Positions 26,868-35,440 of a DNA stretch of 62,811 bases are shown piece by piece (position 1 is the first letter of the stretch; the number at the start of each line of letters is the position of its first letter). The stretch comes from Desulfocapsaceae bacterium (GTDB taxonomy: Bacteria; Desulfobacterota; Desulfobulbia; Desulfobulbales; Desulfocapsaceae). A program made the position numbers and the translations under genes. The stretch spans positions 1-62,811 of the forward strand of contig JAQVER010000007.1 in the NCBI GenBank assembly GCA_028697885.1, written 5' to 3'. Under the pieces are notes generated by a model. That model had not been told where the DNA came from. It did not search any database and was given only the letters and a program-made list of their open reading frames with translations.

Positions 26868-29800
26868 TTATGGCGTCAACGTAGGATAGTCAGGTGGGTT
26901 TTGAATTATGTTCTGCAAATTAAACGCTCCACCTCCATAACGCCATTCGCAGCGAAAGGTATCCATATAAACAAGTGGCCCCTGCGAATAATTTTCATTC
27001 ATTACTTTCAGGTAAACCTTGAGGGTAATATCCTGGATCTGATCCGTATGGACGCCGGAAACGGTATATTCCATGGGGCCGTCAGTCGAATACTCCTGGC
27101 GCTCAAGCATCGGAGAATCCCACAAGACGCTTGTGCCTTCATATAAAGCTACCCGGTCCACCCTGACAATGGTTTGTCCGCCAGATCCGCCCACACCTAC
27201 ATCCAACAGAAACGAGTCCAGAAAACCACCAACGGGGTCAACCAGAAAACCGGCAACCTGACCGGCAGCGTCGGCAATTTCACCGGCGGTTCCGAGATTT
27301 GAAAAAGCAATATCCAGGAGACTGAACTCGCTGCTGACACTGTAATAATACCATTTCCGCCCGCTGATTTTGAGACTGATGCTGCTGAAATCAGCGGCAT
27401 CCCCGCTGACGCTGTAGATCATACTTCCTTGGAAATTAAAGGCGCCGTAGGTCGTGGTAATCTTATAACTGGGCGCATCGAGGAATCCCGGGAAGGAGTC
27501 GACCCTGTTCCAGGCAGCATGCGTAAAGTTACCCAAGTCCGGACCACCTTCAGTTCCGGCAAGTATTGCCGGAAGGTCTGCAGTGCCGATATTCAGCGTA
27601 GGCGTGTTCAGGGTAAATGTGATCTGTGTGGACTGGTAATGCTCTTTATCGAAATAGACTGTATAGGCGCCGTAAGGGAGGTCACTGATGGAGAAATCTC
27701 CACTGCTGTCAGTGATGGTTTCTAAACCCGTTCCCTGGATGGAGACAGATACACTTGCCAGGGCGCTTCCGCCCGAGGTGACATGACCGGTGATCGTTCC
27801 CCTGTCAGTTGGCGTGAGAGCAACCGGGCCCAAACTGTTGGCGCCGCCATGAATCGTGATACTCCCCTCTGACGGGAGGTATCCGAAGGCTGTGATGGTA
27901 TAGCTATAAGTTGCGGGCATAATTTCATTCAGGAGCAGTCCATTTTCATCTCCGCGACCGATATAGAAGCGAGAAGAACCACCCTGCTCCTCCAGAGTCA
28001 GTTTGACCCGGTTGGGCGTGGGGTGTAATGCTCCCCCCTTCTCATCAACAAAGGTCAGCGCCAAGTCGCCGGGAGGGTCAAGAGTAAGTGTCGAAGCTGC
28101 GCCCGGCACGGTTATCTCCGGGTTGTCCGAGGCATATCCATATTTTGACAGATAAAAGGTATAGGTACCATCCGGCAGCCGGAAGCTGATCTCGCCATGG
28201 TCATCGGTCTCATTGAGGAGGACGATGTCACGCACTTGGCCGTCGACCGTTAATATGTGCGGTACCAGGATGCTTGCCAGGGCATTGGGCAGGAGCTCAT
28301 GGGTTACCCTGTTCTCGACGGTCCAGGTATAGAGCCCTGCTCCAGCCGGATAAATAGGAGTGCTGTTCGGATAACGCACCAGAGAGTTGATAGAGTTATT
28401 GCCGCTCCAGTAGCCATTGGGAACGTTAACTGTCATGGTCGGCATTGACGAAAGATATGCCGGAGTGATCAAACCGGAGAAGGTCACTTCCTGATTCTCG
28501 CCGGGGGCTAGCGGCCCGATGTCTCCGGAAAAGGTTGCTCCGTTATAGGTCAGGGTCACGCTGGCCGGATCGCTCTCTGCTTCTCCGCGGTTGAAGACCC
28601 TCACCAAAAGCCAGATTTCATCACCCAATGACGCTATCCCCGGAGATTGAATAATATGGGGAGCTGATACCACCAGGTCCGGCTGCCCTGAGGTAAAGTC
28701 GTACCCAAGATGTCGGCATACCAGCATCCGGTAGTTGCTGGGTTTGTCTCCGCTGTACAATATGGTCGTCCTCCTGCCATTAACAAAGACATGCGGATGC
28801 ATCTCCGTATCTGTCCCATCATTGATGGCGGCATCCATTTTAGGGATAAGCAATTTCCCGGTCAGGTCAAACACGGCATAGTTGCAACCGTTAGTGTTGC
28901 GTTCGCGAAATACCAGTCGGACGGTTTTTTGAGCATCAATGGTCACCATATGTCCGACAGAAAGGGTATCTACGACCAAGCCGTTAACACTAACCTCTTT
29001 TGCAACGGTACAATTGCTGTTGAGCAGGAGAAACTTGTAGGTTGAGATATATCTTGGCAGGGAGACAAGAAGGCCCTCCGGCGTGGGCAAAAGCTGGTAT
29101 GAATACTGATCGTTAACGGATCCGATCTGCGCAGTGTAATCAACAAGGACATCGCGGGTGCCGTCCGGCGTCCATCTTGTCATAAATGTGCCGTCACTGG
29201 TTTTGTAATAATCACTGTACATGAGATACAGCCGATCAAGATCCGGATCATAGGAGGCAGCAAAATATTCCCATAGACCAGTACCATTTACTGGTGCCGG
29301 GACTGCCTCCCAAGTCCTTGCATCACCGCTGTTACTATAGATGCCGCACCAGATGGCTCCATCCGAGAGCGCGGCAAAACTGGTACGGCCATCGGCTGTG
29401 CGTGTGGCCCAAAGAGCCTTGAAACCCTGGCTGTGGAGGTTGCGCTGTGTCAGCACTGCCTCATTATGAAGAATCTGCCCACTCCGGTTTAACAGATAAT
29501 CGTGCAGGATGTCAGGTTTTGTCGTCCCCACTTCGCCGCCCCATTCCGTGGTGAGTACTTGAACTCCACCGTCTTCTCGGGGAAGAAGGGTAAACCTGTA
29601 GAAATAGTGTTCATCAGTCGCATTGGTTACAGTGGTCAGTTTAAACGGGGGAATCATGGTCCGACCGTCCAGATTTATTTTCATGAGGAAGAGATAGCCG
29701 TAATAATATCTCGTGAAGGCTATCCAATAACCGTCCTCCACTTGTACCACCTTGCATTGTCTGAGCTCATTATCTAAAGGCTCTTCGTCATAACCTTCGT

Positions 29801-30029
29801 AGGTAAGTGGAATGGGATGAGAGAGGGTTGTATTTTTCCAACCGACATTGCTGCTGTTCAACAGATGATAAATCGCCGGCAGGAAAGCAGTATTGCTTGC
29901 AGCTTTGGCAGAGCACAGAGGGAACAGAAGAGAGGTGAAGAAAATGCAGATGGCAAGAATAATTACTGCCCGGGAAAGTTGAAAGAGCCTTAAATAATCG
30001 GAATGACACTTAATAGAGTTACTGTACAT
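26868..30029 (-). CDS. large exported protein with CARDB-like and carboxypeptidase-regulatory-like domains
   Basis: The 1053-residue product has an N-terminal signal (IILAICIFFTSLLFPLC) followed by FLPAIYHLL, then about 400 residues of a beta-propeller-like repeat region. A CARDB-like adhesion domain follows (about 455-550, PDLVVSAPHIIQSPGIASLG), then two or three Ig-like carboxypeptidase-regulatory folds, the clearest being GTITGHVTSGGSALASVSVS with DSSGDFSISDLPYGAYTVYF. The C-terminal 200 residues are beta-rich and unrecognised. No sortase or PEP-CTERM tail is seen. It is probably a cell-surface or secreted protein; ligand unknown. Confidence 0.8.
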   Translation of the reverse strand: MYSNSIKCHSDYLRLFQLSRAVIILAICIFFTSLLFPLCSAKAASNTAFLPAIYHLLNSSNVGWKNTTLSHPIPLTYEGYDEEPLDNELRQCKVVQVEDGYWIAFTRYYYGYLFLMKINLDGRTMIPPFKLTTVTNATDEHYFYRFTLLPREDGGVQVLTTEWGGEVGTTKPDILHDYLLNRSGQILHNEAVLTQRNLHSQGFKALWATRTADGRTSFAALSDGAIWCGIYSNSGDARTWEAVPAPVNGTGLWEYFAASYDPDLDRLYLMYSDYYKTSDGTFMTRWTPDGTRDVLVDYTAQIGSVNDQYSYQLLPTPEGLLVSLPRYISTYKFLLLNSNCTVAKEVSVNGLVVDTLSVGHMVTIDAQKTVRLVFRERNTNGCNYAVFDLTGKLLIPKMDAAINDGTDTEMHPHVFVNGRRTTILYSGDKPSNYRMLVCRHLGYDFTSGQPDLVVSAPHIIQSPGIASLGDEIWLLVRVFNRGEAESDPASVTLTYNGATFSGDIGPLAPGENQEVTFSGLITPAYLSSMPTMTVNVPNGYWSGNNSINSLVRYPNSTPIYPAGAGLYTWTVENRVTHELLPNALASILVPHILTVDGQVRDIVLLNETDDHGEISFRLPDGTYTFYLSKYGYASDNPEITVPGAASTLTLDPPGDLALTFVDEKGGALHPTPNRVKLTLEEQGGSSRFYIGRGDENGLLLNEIMPATYSYTITAFGYLPSEGSITIHGGANSLGPVALTPTDRGTITGHVTSGGSALASVSVSIQGTGLETITDSSGDFSISDLPYGAYTVYFDKEHYQSTQITFTLNTPTLNIGTADLPAILAGTEGGPDLGNFTHAAWNRVDSFPGFLDAPSYKITTTYGAFNFQGSMIYSVSGDAADFSSISLKISGRKWYYYSVSSEFSLLDIAFSNLGTAGEIADAAGQVAGFLVDPVGGFLDSFLLDVGVGGSGGQTIVRVDRVALYEGTSVLWDSPMLERQEYSTDGPMEYTVSGVHTDQIQDITLKVYLKVMNENYSQGPLVYMDTFRCEWRYGGGAFNLQNIIQNPPDYPTLTP

Positions 30030-30469
30030 TGCGCCCTCCTGTTGTGGAGAATAATCCTCAAGATTATATCCGGGTCAGGACCTGATACAGAAAACATATA
30101 ATGCCAACAAGCAATGCGGCTAAGATTCGTTATATTTTTTTAGAACTCCTTTGAGGGATGAAAATAGAGACTACAGCTATTCCCTCTTCCAGGATAAATC
30201 AATTTTTTATCAAAATTCAGAGTAGTTAATTTAAAATGGAGGTTATGATATCTTTATATCTAAAATATATCATATACACATTTCAGATGTCAAAGCAGAT
30301 AAACACACATAGACTTACAGCAAGGAGGAACCAGGCCCAACTCAACTTATTTTCTTATTTAGTTCCAGATAGTTACAATCGTCAAGTCCATGATTAAGCC
30401 TTGGTTTATGATGTGTTTGATGGAGGTAAAACAAAAATGTACAGCGTTTGAGAGAGTGGCGCAGAATCT
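30030..30469. other. AT-rich intergenic region
   Basis: About 440 bases between two minus-strand genes, AT-rich around 30120-30310. It should contain the promoter of the 1053-residue protein. I see no repeat, RNA gene or recognisable operator. Confidence 0.5.
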
Positions 30470-30946
30470 CTAGTTAGACTTTGAGACTTTCTGATTATAG
30501 AGTTGTTTGAATAATTCAGTTCTCTTCTTATTAACACCCGCATCCCCATATCCGACTCTTGAGGCTGAGCGGATATGAATCATTTTCTGAGTCGAATCTA
30601 TCCTCACTTCAAAATCATCCATAAATCCAAAAATAGCCGACGTAAAGGTAGCTGCAAAGTAATTCTCTTGTTCAGTCCGAATGGTCCCTCCCATATCTAT
30701 CACTACATTCTTCAGAATGAATAAAGGATCAAAAGTGATAACTTGAGGAAGATGGAGGGGGGCAATTGAATGGTTACTCTCATCTTGTTGTTCACTACAG
30801 ACGCAATTAGGGGTATCAGGGCATCTTGCCAACCTGCCGGCGACCAAACCGGGGGCCTTTCCTGACCTGGAGATGACCCCAAGAACGAAGAGCAAGAGGA
30901 CCCCGGCGACGATGAAGAGGGACAGGATAATAATAACATTTTTCAT
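30470..30946 (-). CDS. DUF1499 family protein
   Basis: The 158-residue product begins with a membrane helix (IIILSLFIVAGVLLLFVLGV). It continues with the DUF1499 core: LARCPDTPNCVCSEQ, a central strand-helix region, DDFEVRIDSTQKMIHIRSAS and RVGYGDAGVNKKR. The CP..PNCV and RSASRVGYGDAGVN blocks are diagnostic. The function of the family is not established. It faces the periplasm if the N-terminal helix is a membrane anchor. The stop lies in an AT-rich region with no clear neighbour operon. Confidence 0.88.
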   Translation of the reverse strand: MKNVIIILSLFIVAGVLLLFVLGVISRSGKAPGLVAGRLARCPDTPNCVCSEQQDESNHSIAPLHLPQVITFDPLFILKNVVIDMGGTIRTEQENYFAATFTSAIFGFMDDFEVRIDSTQKMIHIRSASRVGYGDAGVNKKRTELFKQLYNQKVSKSN

Positions 30947-31026
30947 ATGTGAGTTTTTTTCAGAGAATTAGGTGAAAGTTGCGGGACCATCCGTATTTTA
31001 ACCTGTAGTCGCACTAGAACGAGTTA

Positions 31027-31731
31027 TCATGTATCCGGTATCCATACCTTTAGTTCGCTCAAGGCAGTTGACGAAATCAGATATGATTCTTCGGTTGCCA
31101 AAGAGAGTCGTTGCATTTCATCAAATAATTTCTTTAATGACCACGACTCAATACGAGGTCTTAACTTGCCGGAATCAGCAGATACGTAGCCCCACATATG
31201 TTGCAAGGCGTTCCTGATTCCACCGGCCGGAGGCTGTTCTCTGAGAAGTTCTACAAGCATCCTGGCCAATGCAGAAAATTCGTCACCGGGTTTCATGGTT
31301 GAAACCTTCCTGCCAATAATCTTGTACCTCGTAACATCACGGGCCAATACGGAATATTTGTGATGACTCCATAGCTGTTGCGCGTTTTCAGGCAAAGGAA
31401 TACGACCCTGCTCTTTGTCTTTATATTTTGTTTCCAAAAGTTGAAATTGATCAGCAGGTTCATCAATATATACTTTCGGCCACACGCCCTTATTAGTACA
31501 GGTCAACACAGGGGATTTTTCATGAAAGCCTCGCAGGGACATTTCGGCAGCAAGCAACTGGTGACGCTTCCTCAGTGACCAACCATAACCGACCCAGCGA
31601 ATGGTCTCAGGGTGGCGGGAATATCCCTTTTTGCCATTAACAATGATCGAGACGATGCCATGAAGCTCACGATGTTCTCCCAGCAGGCTTTGGCGATTTA
31701 AATATCCAGGATTTATATCCCAAATGCGCAT
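31027..31731 (-). CDS. pyrimidine-dimer glycosylase-like protein fused to DUF1722
   Basis: Residues 1-75 (MRIWDINPGYLNRQSLLGEH, then GKKGYSRHPETIRWVGYG) match the Pyr_excise family related to T4 endonuclease V, which initiates repair of ultraviolet-damaged bases. Residues about 120-234 (HKYSVLARDVTRYKIIG, then IRNALQHMWGYVS and ESYLISSTALSELKVW) resemble DUF1722, found alone or with DUF523. Both assignments are by motif. The combination suggests a repair-related protein. The gene is the upstream member of a tight pair with neither a transporter nor a regulator nearby. Confidence 0.75.
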   Translation of the reverse strand: MRIWDINPGYLNRQSLLGEHRELHGIVSIIVNGKKGYSRHPETIRWVGYGWSLRKRHQLLAAEMSLRGFHEKSPVLTCTNKGVWPKVYIDEPADQFQLLETKYKDKEQGRIPLPENAQQLWSHHKYSVLARDVTRYKIIGRKVSTMKPGDEFSALARMLVELLREQPPAGGIRNALQHMWGYVSADSGKLRPRIESWSLKKLFDEMQRLSLATEESYLISSTALSELKVWIPDT

Positions 31732-31751
31732 TGAGTCATTTTTCCAAGTAG

Positions 31752-31982
31752 TTATTTCCCTCTGCTAACTGATGCCACTATTTTCAAAATTAAAAGAATC
31801 CACGGGATGCTATGCAAGAGCAAGTCAAACCAATCCAATGGCTTGATCAAGTTTCCTTTTATCAGCATTGATAGTTTTTCGACAATATGCGGAGGGGAAA
31901 AGGGAGCAAGCCCGAGAGTGGCACACAATATTATAACCATCCCCCAATTTAATTGATCAACTACGGACAATATGCTTTTCAT
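31752..31982 (-). CDS. small two-helix membrane protein
   Basis: The 76-residue product has two hydrophobic helices (GMVIILCATLGLAPFSPP and LLHSIPWILLILKIVAS) around a short polar stretch (HIVEKLSMLIKGNLIKP). Such small proteins are sometimes annotated as RND-transporter-associated, but that name has no support in this sequence. It lies 21 bases upstream of the glycosylase-like gene and may share its transcript. Confidence 0.72.
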   Translation of the reverse strand: MKSILSVVDQLNWGMVIILCATLGLAPFSPPHIVEKLSMLIKGNLIKPLDWFDLLLHSIPWILLILKIVASVSRGK

Positions 31983-32032
31983 TGATTTTCATCCTTATAA
32001 CTAAGATAACCGGCCAGCCCTGTTTAGGGCTG

Positions 32033-32779
32033 CTATTTACTCCGTCCTTTCAATATATCCTGGCTGTATCCAAATCCTGTGTCTGAGGGGACATCAATCA
32101 AAATAAAGCCAGAGCGCTCCTGAGCCTTAATAACCAGTGGTTCAGAAATGTCAATCTGCGCCTGGTCCTTGGCAAGCAGTTCATGGCCATTAGCCGTAAG
32201 ATGCCCGTCGGTCAGGTAGATAAAAATCCGGCGGCCGGCAATGGCCTGGTGGGTAACTTCTTTCCCCGTCTCCAGATTACAGCGATAGATGGTGGCATCC
32301 GTATGAAATGTGACTGCCCCTGAGATATTCTGGCCGGATGCCAAGGGGAAAAGACGGTTCTGCCAATCCCCGGCTGCATAGGTTTTCTGGTCGTATGTAG
32401 GCGCAAGACCTCTTTGGTCCGGAAAAATCCAGATCTGGAAGAAATGGACGGGTTTCTCGGCCAGGTTAAATTCAGAATGGGTCAAGCCGGTGCCCGCCGA
32501 CATGCGCTGCACATCACCCGCCTTGATCACGGCCTTGTTCCCCATACTGTCTTCGTGGGTCATCTCACCGTTAAGAACAATGGTCACAATCTCCATTTCC
32601 TCGTGCGGATGGGTTGGGAAACCTGTTCCCGGTGCAACGATGTCGTCATTGAACACGCGCAGGGATCCAAACTGAATATTGTGCGGATCAAAATAACTGG
32701 AAAAGGAGAAGAGCCAGTATGTCTTTAACCACCCGAAATCAGAGAAATGACGATTTTTGGCCTTGATTATTTCTATCAT
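32033..32779 (-). CDS. pirin family protein (YhhW-like)
   Basis: The 248-residue product has the bicupin pirin fold. The metal site motif THPHEEMEIVTIVLNGEMTH holds the histidines and glutamate of the family, and GDVQRMSAGTGLTHSEFN is the second conserved block. The YhhW-type C-terminal cupin follows (AGRRIFIYLTDGHLTANG). YhhW-like pirins have quercetin 2,3-dioxygenase activity in vitro; the physiological role here is unknown. The ATG is at 32779. It stands between a small membrane protein and the divergent receptor gene. Confidence 0.92.
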   Translation of the reverse strand: MIEIIKAKNRHFSDFGWLKTYWLFSFSSYFDPHNIQFGSLRVFNDDIVAPGTGFPTHPHEEMEIVTIVLNGEMTHEDSMGNKAVIKAGDVQRMSAGTGLTHSEFNLAEKPVHFFQIWIFPDQRGLAPTYDQKTYAAGDWQNRLFPLASGQNISGAVTFHTDATIYRCNLETGKEVTHQAIAGRRIFIYLTDGHLTANGHELLAKDQAQIDISEPLVIKAQERSGFILIDVPSDTGFGYSQDILKGRSK

Positions 32780-33151
32780 CGGTCCCTTCCGTTTTTACAT
32801 TTTTTGGTACCAATTGGAAAAAAACTTGTCTGGAGAAAGACATAATCCCCATAATTTTGTAATTTCATCTTGTTATGGATACTTTCCGCCAGCCCGGGTG
32901 AAATTAGTCCTTTGAACATTAAAAAAAGCTTATCATGAATGTTTCTTTAATTTCAACGGGTCACCTTGAATTACCACGGATGAATATGATAACGTATTAT
33001 AGAGAGACTCTATTTATGACGTTCGCATAAACAGTTGACATAAAGGACCAACCATTGATGTTTTGATTTAATTCCAGCCCAATGAGTCGCCAAATGTAAT
33101 TTTATAGATAATATTTTATTGTATAGCCGTTTATCTCAGGGGAGAACTGTT
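32780..33151. other. divergent intergenic region between pirin and receptor genes
   Basis: About 370 bases, AT-rich, that must hold the divergent promoters. A TTGACA occurs near 33034 on the plus strand but lacks a good minus-ten hexamer at standard spacing. No repeat or RNA gene was recognised. Confidence 0.45.
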
Positions 33152-34633
33152 ATGGAAAACAATTTCCTATCACCTGATGGTCAGAGAAACGGACTTGCAC
33201 GCTTATCGTACCTCTTCAATTCAATCCGCTATAAAACCCTTTTTATCCTGATCTGCACCTTTCTTGTATCCTTTCTCCTCTTGCACTCGGTTGCCAAATT
33301 TGTCCTGATGGATAGCTTCCAGGAACTGGAAATTCACAGCGCCAAACACAGCCTGAGAGAAGTTAACAATGCCATCCAGTCTCGACTTGAGCTCTTGGAT
33401 ACCATCAACCGGGACTGGGCGTGGTGGGACGATGTCTATTCATTTATTGAAACTAGATCCCCCGAGTTTATTACCTCAAACCTGACCGATGAGACCTTTA
33501 CCAGTATGAATCTAGATTTCTTGGGTTTTTTTGACCGCAATGGCAAACCTGTATCCTTGAATGTTTTTGACAAAAATCTCGGTAAAAAAATCAAGCCGCC
33601 AAAAGAACTTATTACCTATCTGGAAAATCACCAGGAATTGATCCTCCTCAAAGAGGCAAAGAGTTTTCACAAAGGTCTTGTCCAGTTTCCTAAGGGGCCT
33701 ATGCTCCTGACCTCGCGACCTATTCTGACCAGTGAACAAAAGGGACCAATCCAGGGAACGCTTATCTTCGGCAGATATCTAGATGGAGAGGAAGTGAAAC
33801 GTATTGCCGAAAGCCAGCAGATTCTTTTAACGATTATTCCGCTGCCTCTGGAAAAATCGACGTTACAGCAAAAGGAGATATTGCAGGCCATGCAGCAAAC
33901 AGGCGAGAAGCTGGCCGTCCAGAGCAATGGCGAAAGCTCTATAACCGCATTCCTCCAGATCAATGATATTACCAACAATCCCCTCCTGCTTCTGGAAGCC
34001 AAACTTGAAAGGAGCATTTACCAAAGAGGCCTGCAGACTATAAATACTTTGCAGTGGTTTTTTTTATTGATCAGCATTGTAATTTGCCTGGTGGTAGCTC
34101 TTATACTTGAGCTGCAGGTTATTGCACCAGTCATGAAGCTGAGGGAATCAGTGTCGCGCATCGGCAGTCAATCTGATCGTAGTATCAGGGTCAACGAACA
34201 CGGACCTCTTGAAATCAGACACTTGGCAGTTTCCATCAATGACATGCTTGCCACTCTCGCACGATATGCAACGGAACTGGACCAGACAAACCACTCGCTC
34301 GCCACACAAAACAAGAATATCGGGGCTGCCAACGCTCAATTGCAGAAAGAAATTACTGAACGTAAAGCACTGGAAAGAGAAAGGGAAGACCTGATTTCCG
34401 AACTCCAGGAAGCCTTGGCCCAAGTGAAAACATTAAGTGGATTTTTGCCGATCTGTGCGGCCTGCAAAAAAATTCGCGATGACAAAGGATATTGGAATCA
34501 GATTGAAGCATACTTAGGTACACGTTCCGATCTCCAATTCAGTCATAGTATCTGTCCTGACTGCGCTAAAAAACTTTATGGTGATTTTCTTGATGTGAAC
34601 ACGAAGGAAAAACGAATCTCCCGGTCAGGTTGA
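33152..34633 (+). CDS. membrane receptor with CHASE4-like sensor, HAMP and C-terminal cysteine motif, no kinase domain
   Basis: The 493-residue product has a first membrane helix (LFILICTFLVSFLLLHSV), a large extracytoplasmic region with a CHASE4-like pattern (RDWAWWDDVYSFIETRS), a second membrane helix (WFFLLISIVICLVVALIL), a HAMP domain (about 330-385) and a coiled coil (about 385-435). The C-terminus carries LPICAACKKIRDDKGYWNQI and later SICPDCAKKLYGDF, a two-CxxC module seen at the ends of many sensor proteins. There is no histidine kinase, GGDEF or methyl-accepting domain, so it must signal through a partner. The ATG at 33152 follows AGGGGAG. Confidence 0.82.
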   Translation: MENNFLSPDGQRNGLARLSYLFNSIRYKTLFILICTFLVSFLLLHSVAKFVLMDSFQELEIHSAKHSLREVNNAIQSRLELLDTINRDWAWWDDVYSFIETRSPEFITSNLTDETFTSMNLDFLGFFDRNGKPVSLNVFDKNLGKKIKPPKELITYLENHQELILLKEAKSFHKGLVQFPKGPMLLTSRPILTSEQKGPIQGTLIFGRYLDGEEVKRIAESQQILLTIIPLPLEKSTLQQKEILQAMQQTGEKLAVQSNGESSITAFLQINDITNNPLLLLEAKLERSIYQRGLQTINTLQWFFLLISIVICLVVALILELQVIAPVMKLRESVSRIGSQSDRSIRVNEHGPLEIRHLAVSINDMLATLARYATELDQTNHSLATQNKNIGAANAQLQKEITERKALEREREDLISELQEALAQVKTLSGFLPICAACKKIRDDKGYWNQIEAYLGTRSDLQFSHSICPDCAKKLYGDFLDVNTKEKRISRSG

Positions 34634-34747
34634 ATTAAGTGATACAAGGGCCCATCCCTTTCTTAGCACTTTTTCTGTGCCAAAATTATCCTGTAAGTCT
34701 AAACAATAGGCAAAAAGCCGGTAAGCAAACTGAACCGACAGAGATCT

Positions 34748-34792
34748 CTCCTTTCAAGGAAATCCGTTTGAGGTGGATTTCCTTGAAAGGAG
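34748..34792. terminator. 18-bp perfect stem-loop between convergent genes
   Basis: Bases 34748-34765 and 34775-34792 are exact reverse complements with a nine-base loop. It lies 115 bases after the receptor gene stop and about 118 bases after the dodecin gene stop, so it may end transcription from both sides. No T-run follows, so a factor-independent mode is not certain. Confidence 0.6.
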
Positions 34793-34909
34793 GTGTGGTG
34801 GAGCTGGAAGCGTAATGTTTATCTCGAAGACCCGTAAGTCAATTCCGACTCCAATTATGCCCCTTTGAGTTTCCCGACTTCTCCGGAATATCTTTGAGGA
34901 AAATACGGA

Positions 34910-35125
34910 TTAATCGGAAAGGAGTTTAAACGAGAGTTTCACACGTGCCCGAAAGATGGTTCCTATGCCATCCTCACCAATTTTCATATCAAGAGTAACA
35001 ACTTCTGCAATGCGCAGATCACGCAGGCTTAGTCCGGCAGACTTGACGGCATTCTGGGTAGCATCCTCCCATGAATCCGGGCTTGATCCGACCATTTCAA
35101 TTATTTTGTAAACACTCTTAGACAT
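34910..35125 (-). CDS. dodecin family flavin-binding protein
   Basis: Dodecins are small dodecameric proteins that bind flavins or related cofactors and are thought to store or buffer them. The 71-residue product has the typical size and sequence: VYKIIEMVGSSPDSWEDATQ, NAVKSAGLSLRDLRIAEV and FRARVKLSFKLL. The conserved tryptophan that stacks on the flavin is in SWEDA. AAGGAG precedes the ATG by seven bases. It is monocistronic. Confidence 0.95.
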   Translation of the reverse strand: MSKSVYKIIEMVGSSPDSWEDATQNAVKSAGLSLRDLRIAEVVTLDMKIGEDGIGTIFRARVKLSFKLLSD

Positions 35126-35440
35126 GGTATTCTCCTTGGTTAAGTTTTTTGGGGAACTTTTGTTGAATACACAACCTCTTGAACGTTACTTGGTCCGTTG
35201 CAGGAAAATTGACAAAAAATCTGATGCGATATTTTGGAAATTAAGTTGATACAACAGACCATAAGAATATTCTATCGTGTAGATTAGAAAAACTGAAGGT
35301 GAAATATCTAATAGCTGATTTAAAATTGCAGATTGTTAAACTATGAGAATAGCCCTTCAACATCTTCCAAAATTCTGATACTAATACAGATATAGAGTTC
35401 AGAGGGTTCTCTCAATCACATCCTTTTCAGCGGGAAGACC
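35126..35440. other. divergent intergenic region, dodecin and acyl-CoA ligase promoters
   Basis: About 315 bases, AT-rich in the middle, between divergent genes. It must contain both promoters. No repeat, riboswitch or RNA gene was recognised. Confidence 0.45.
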
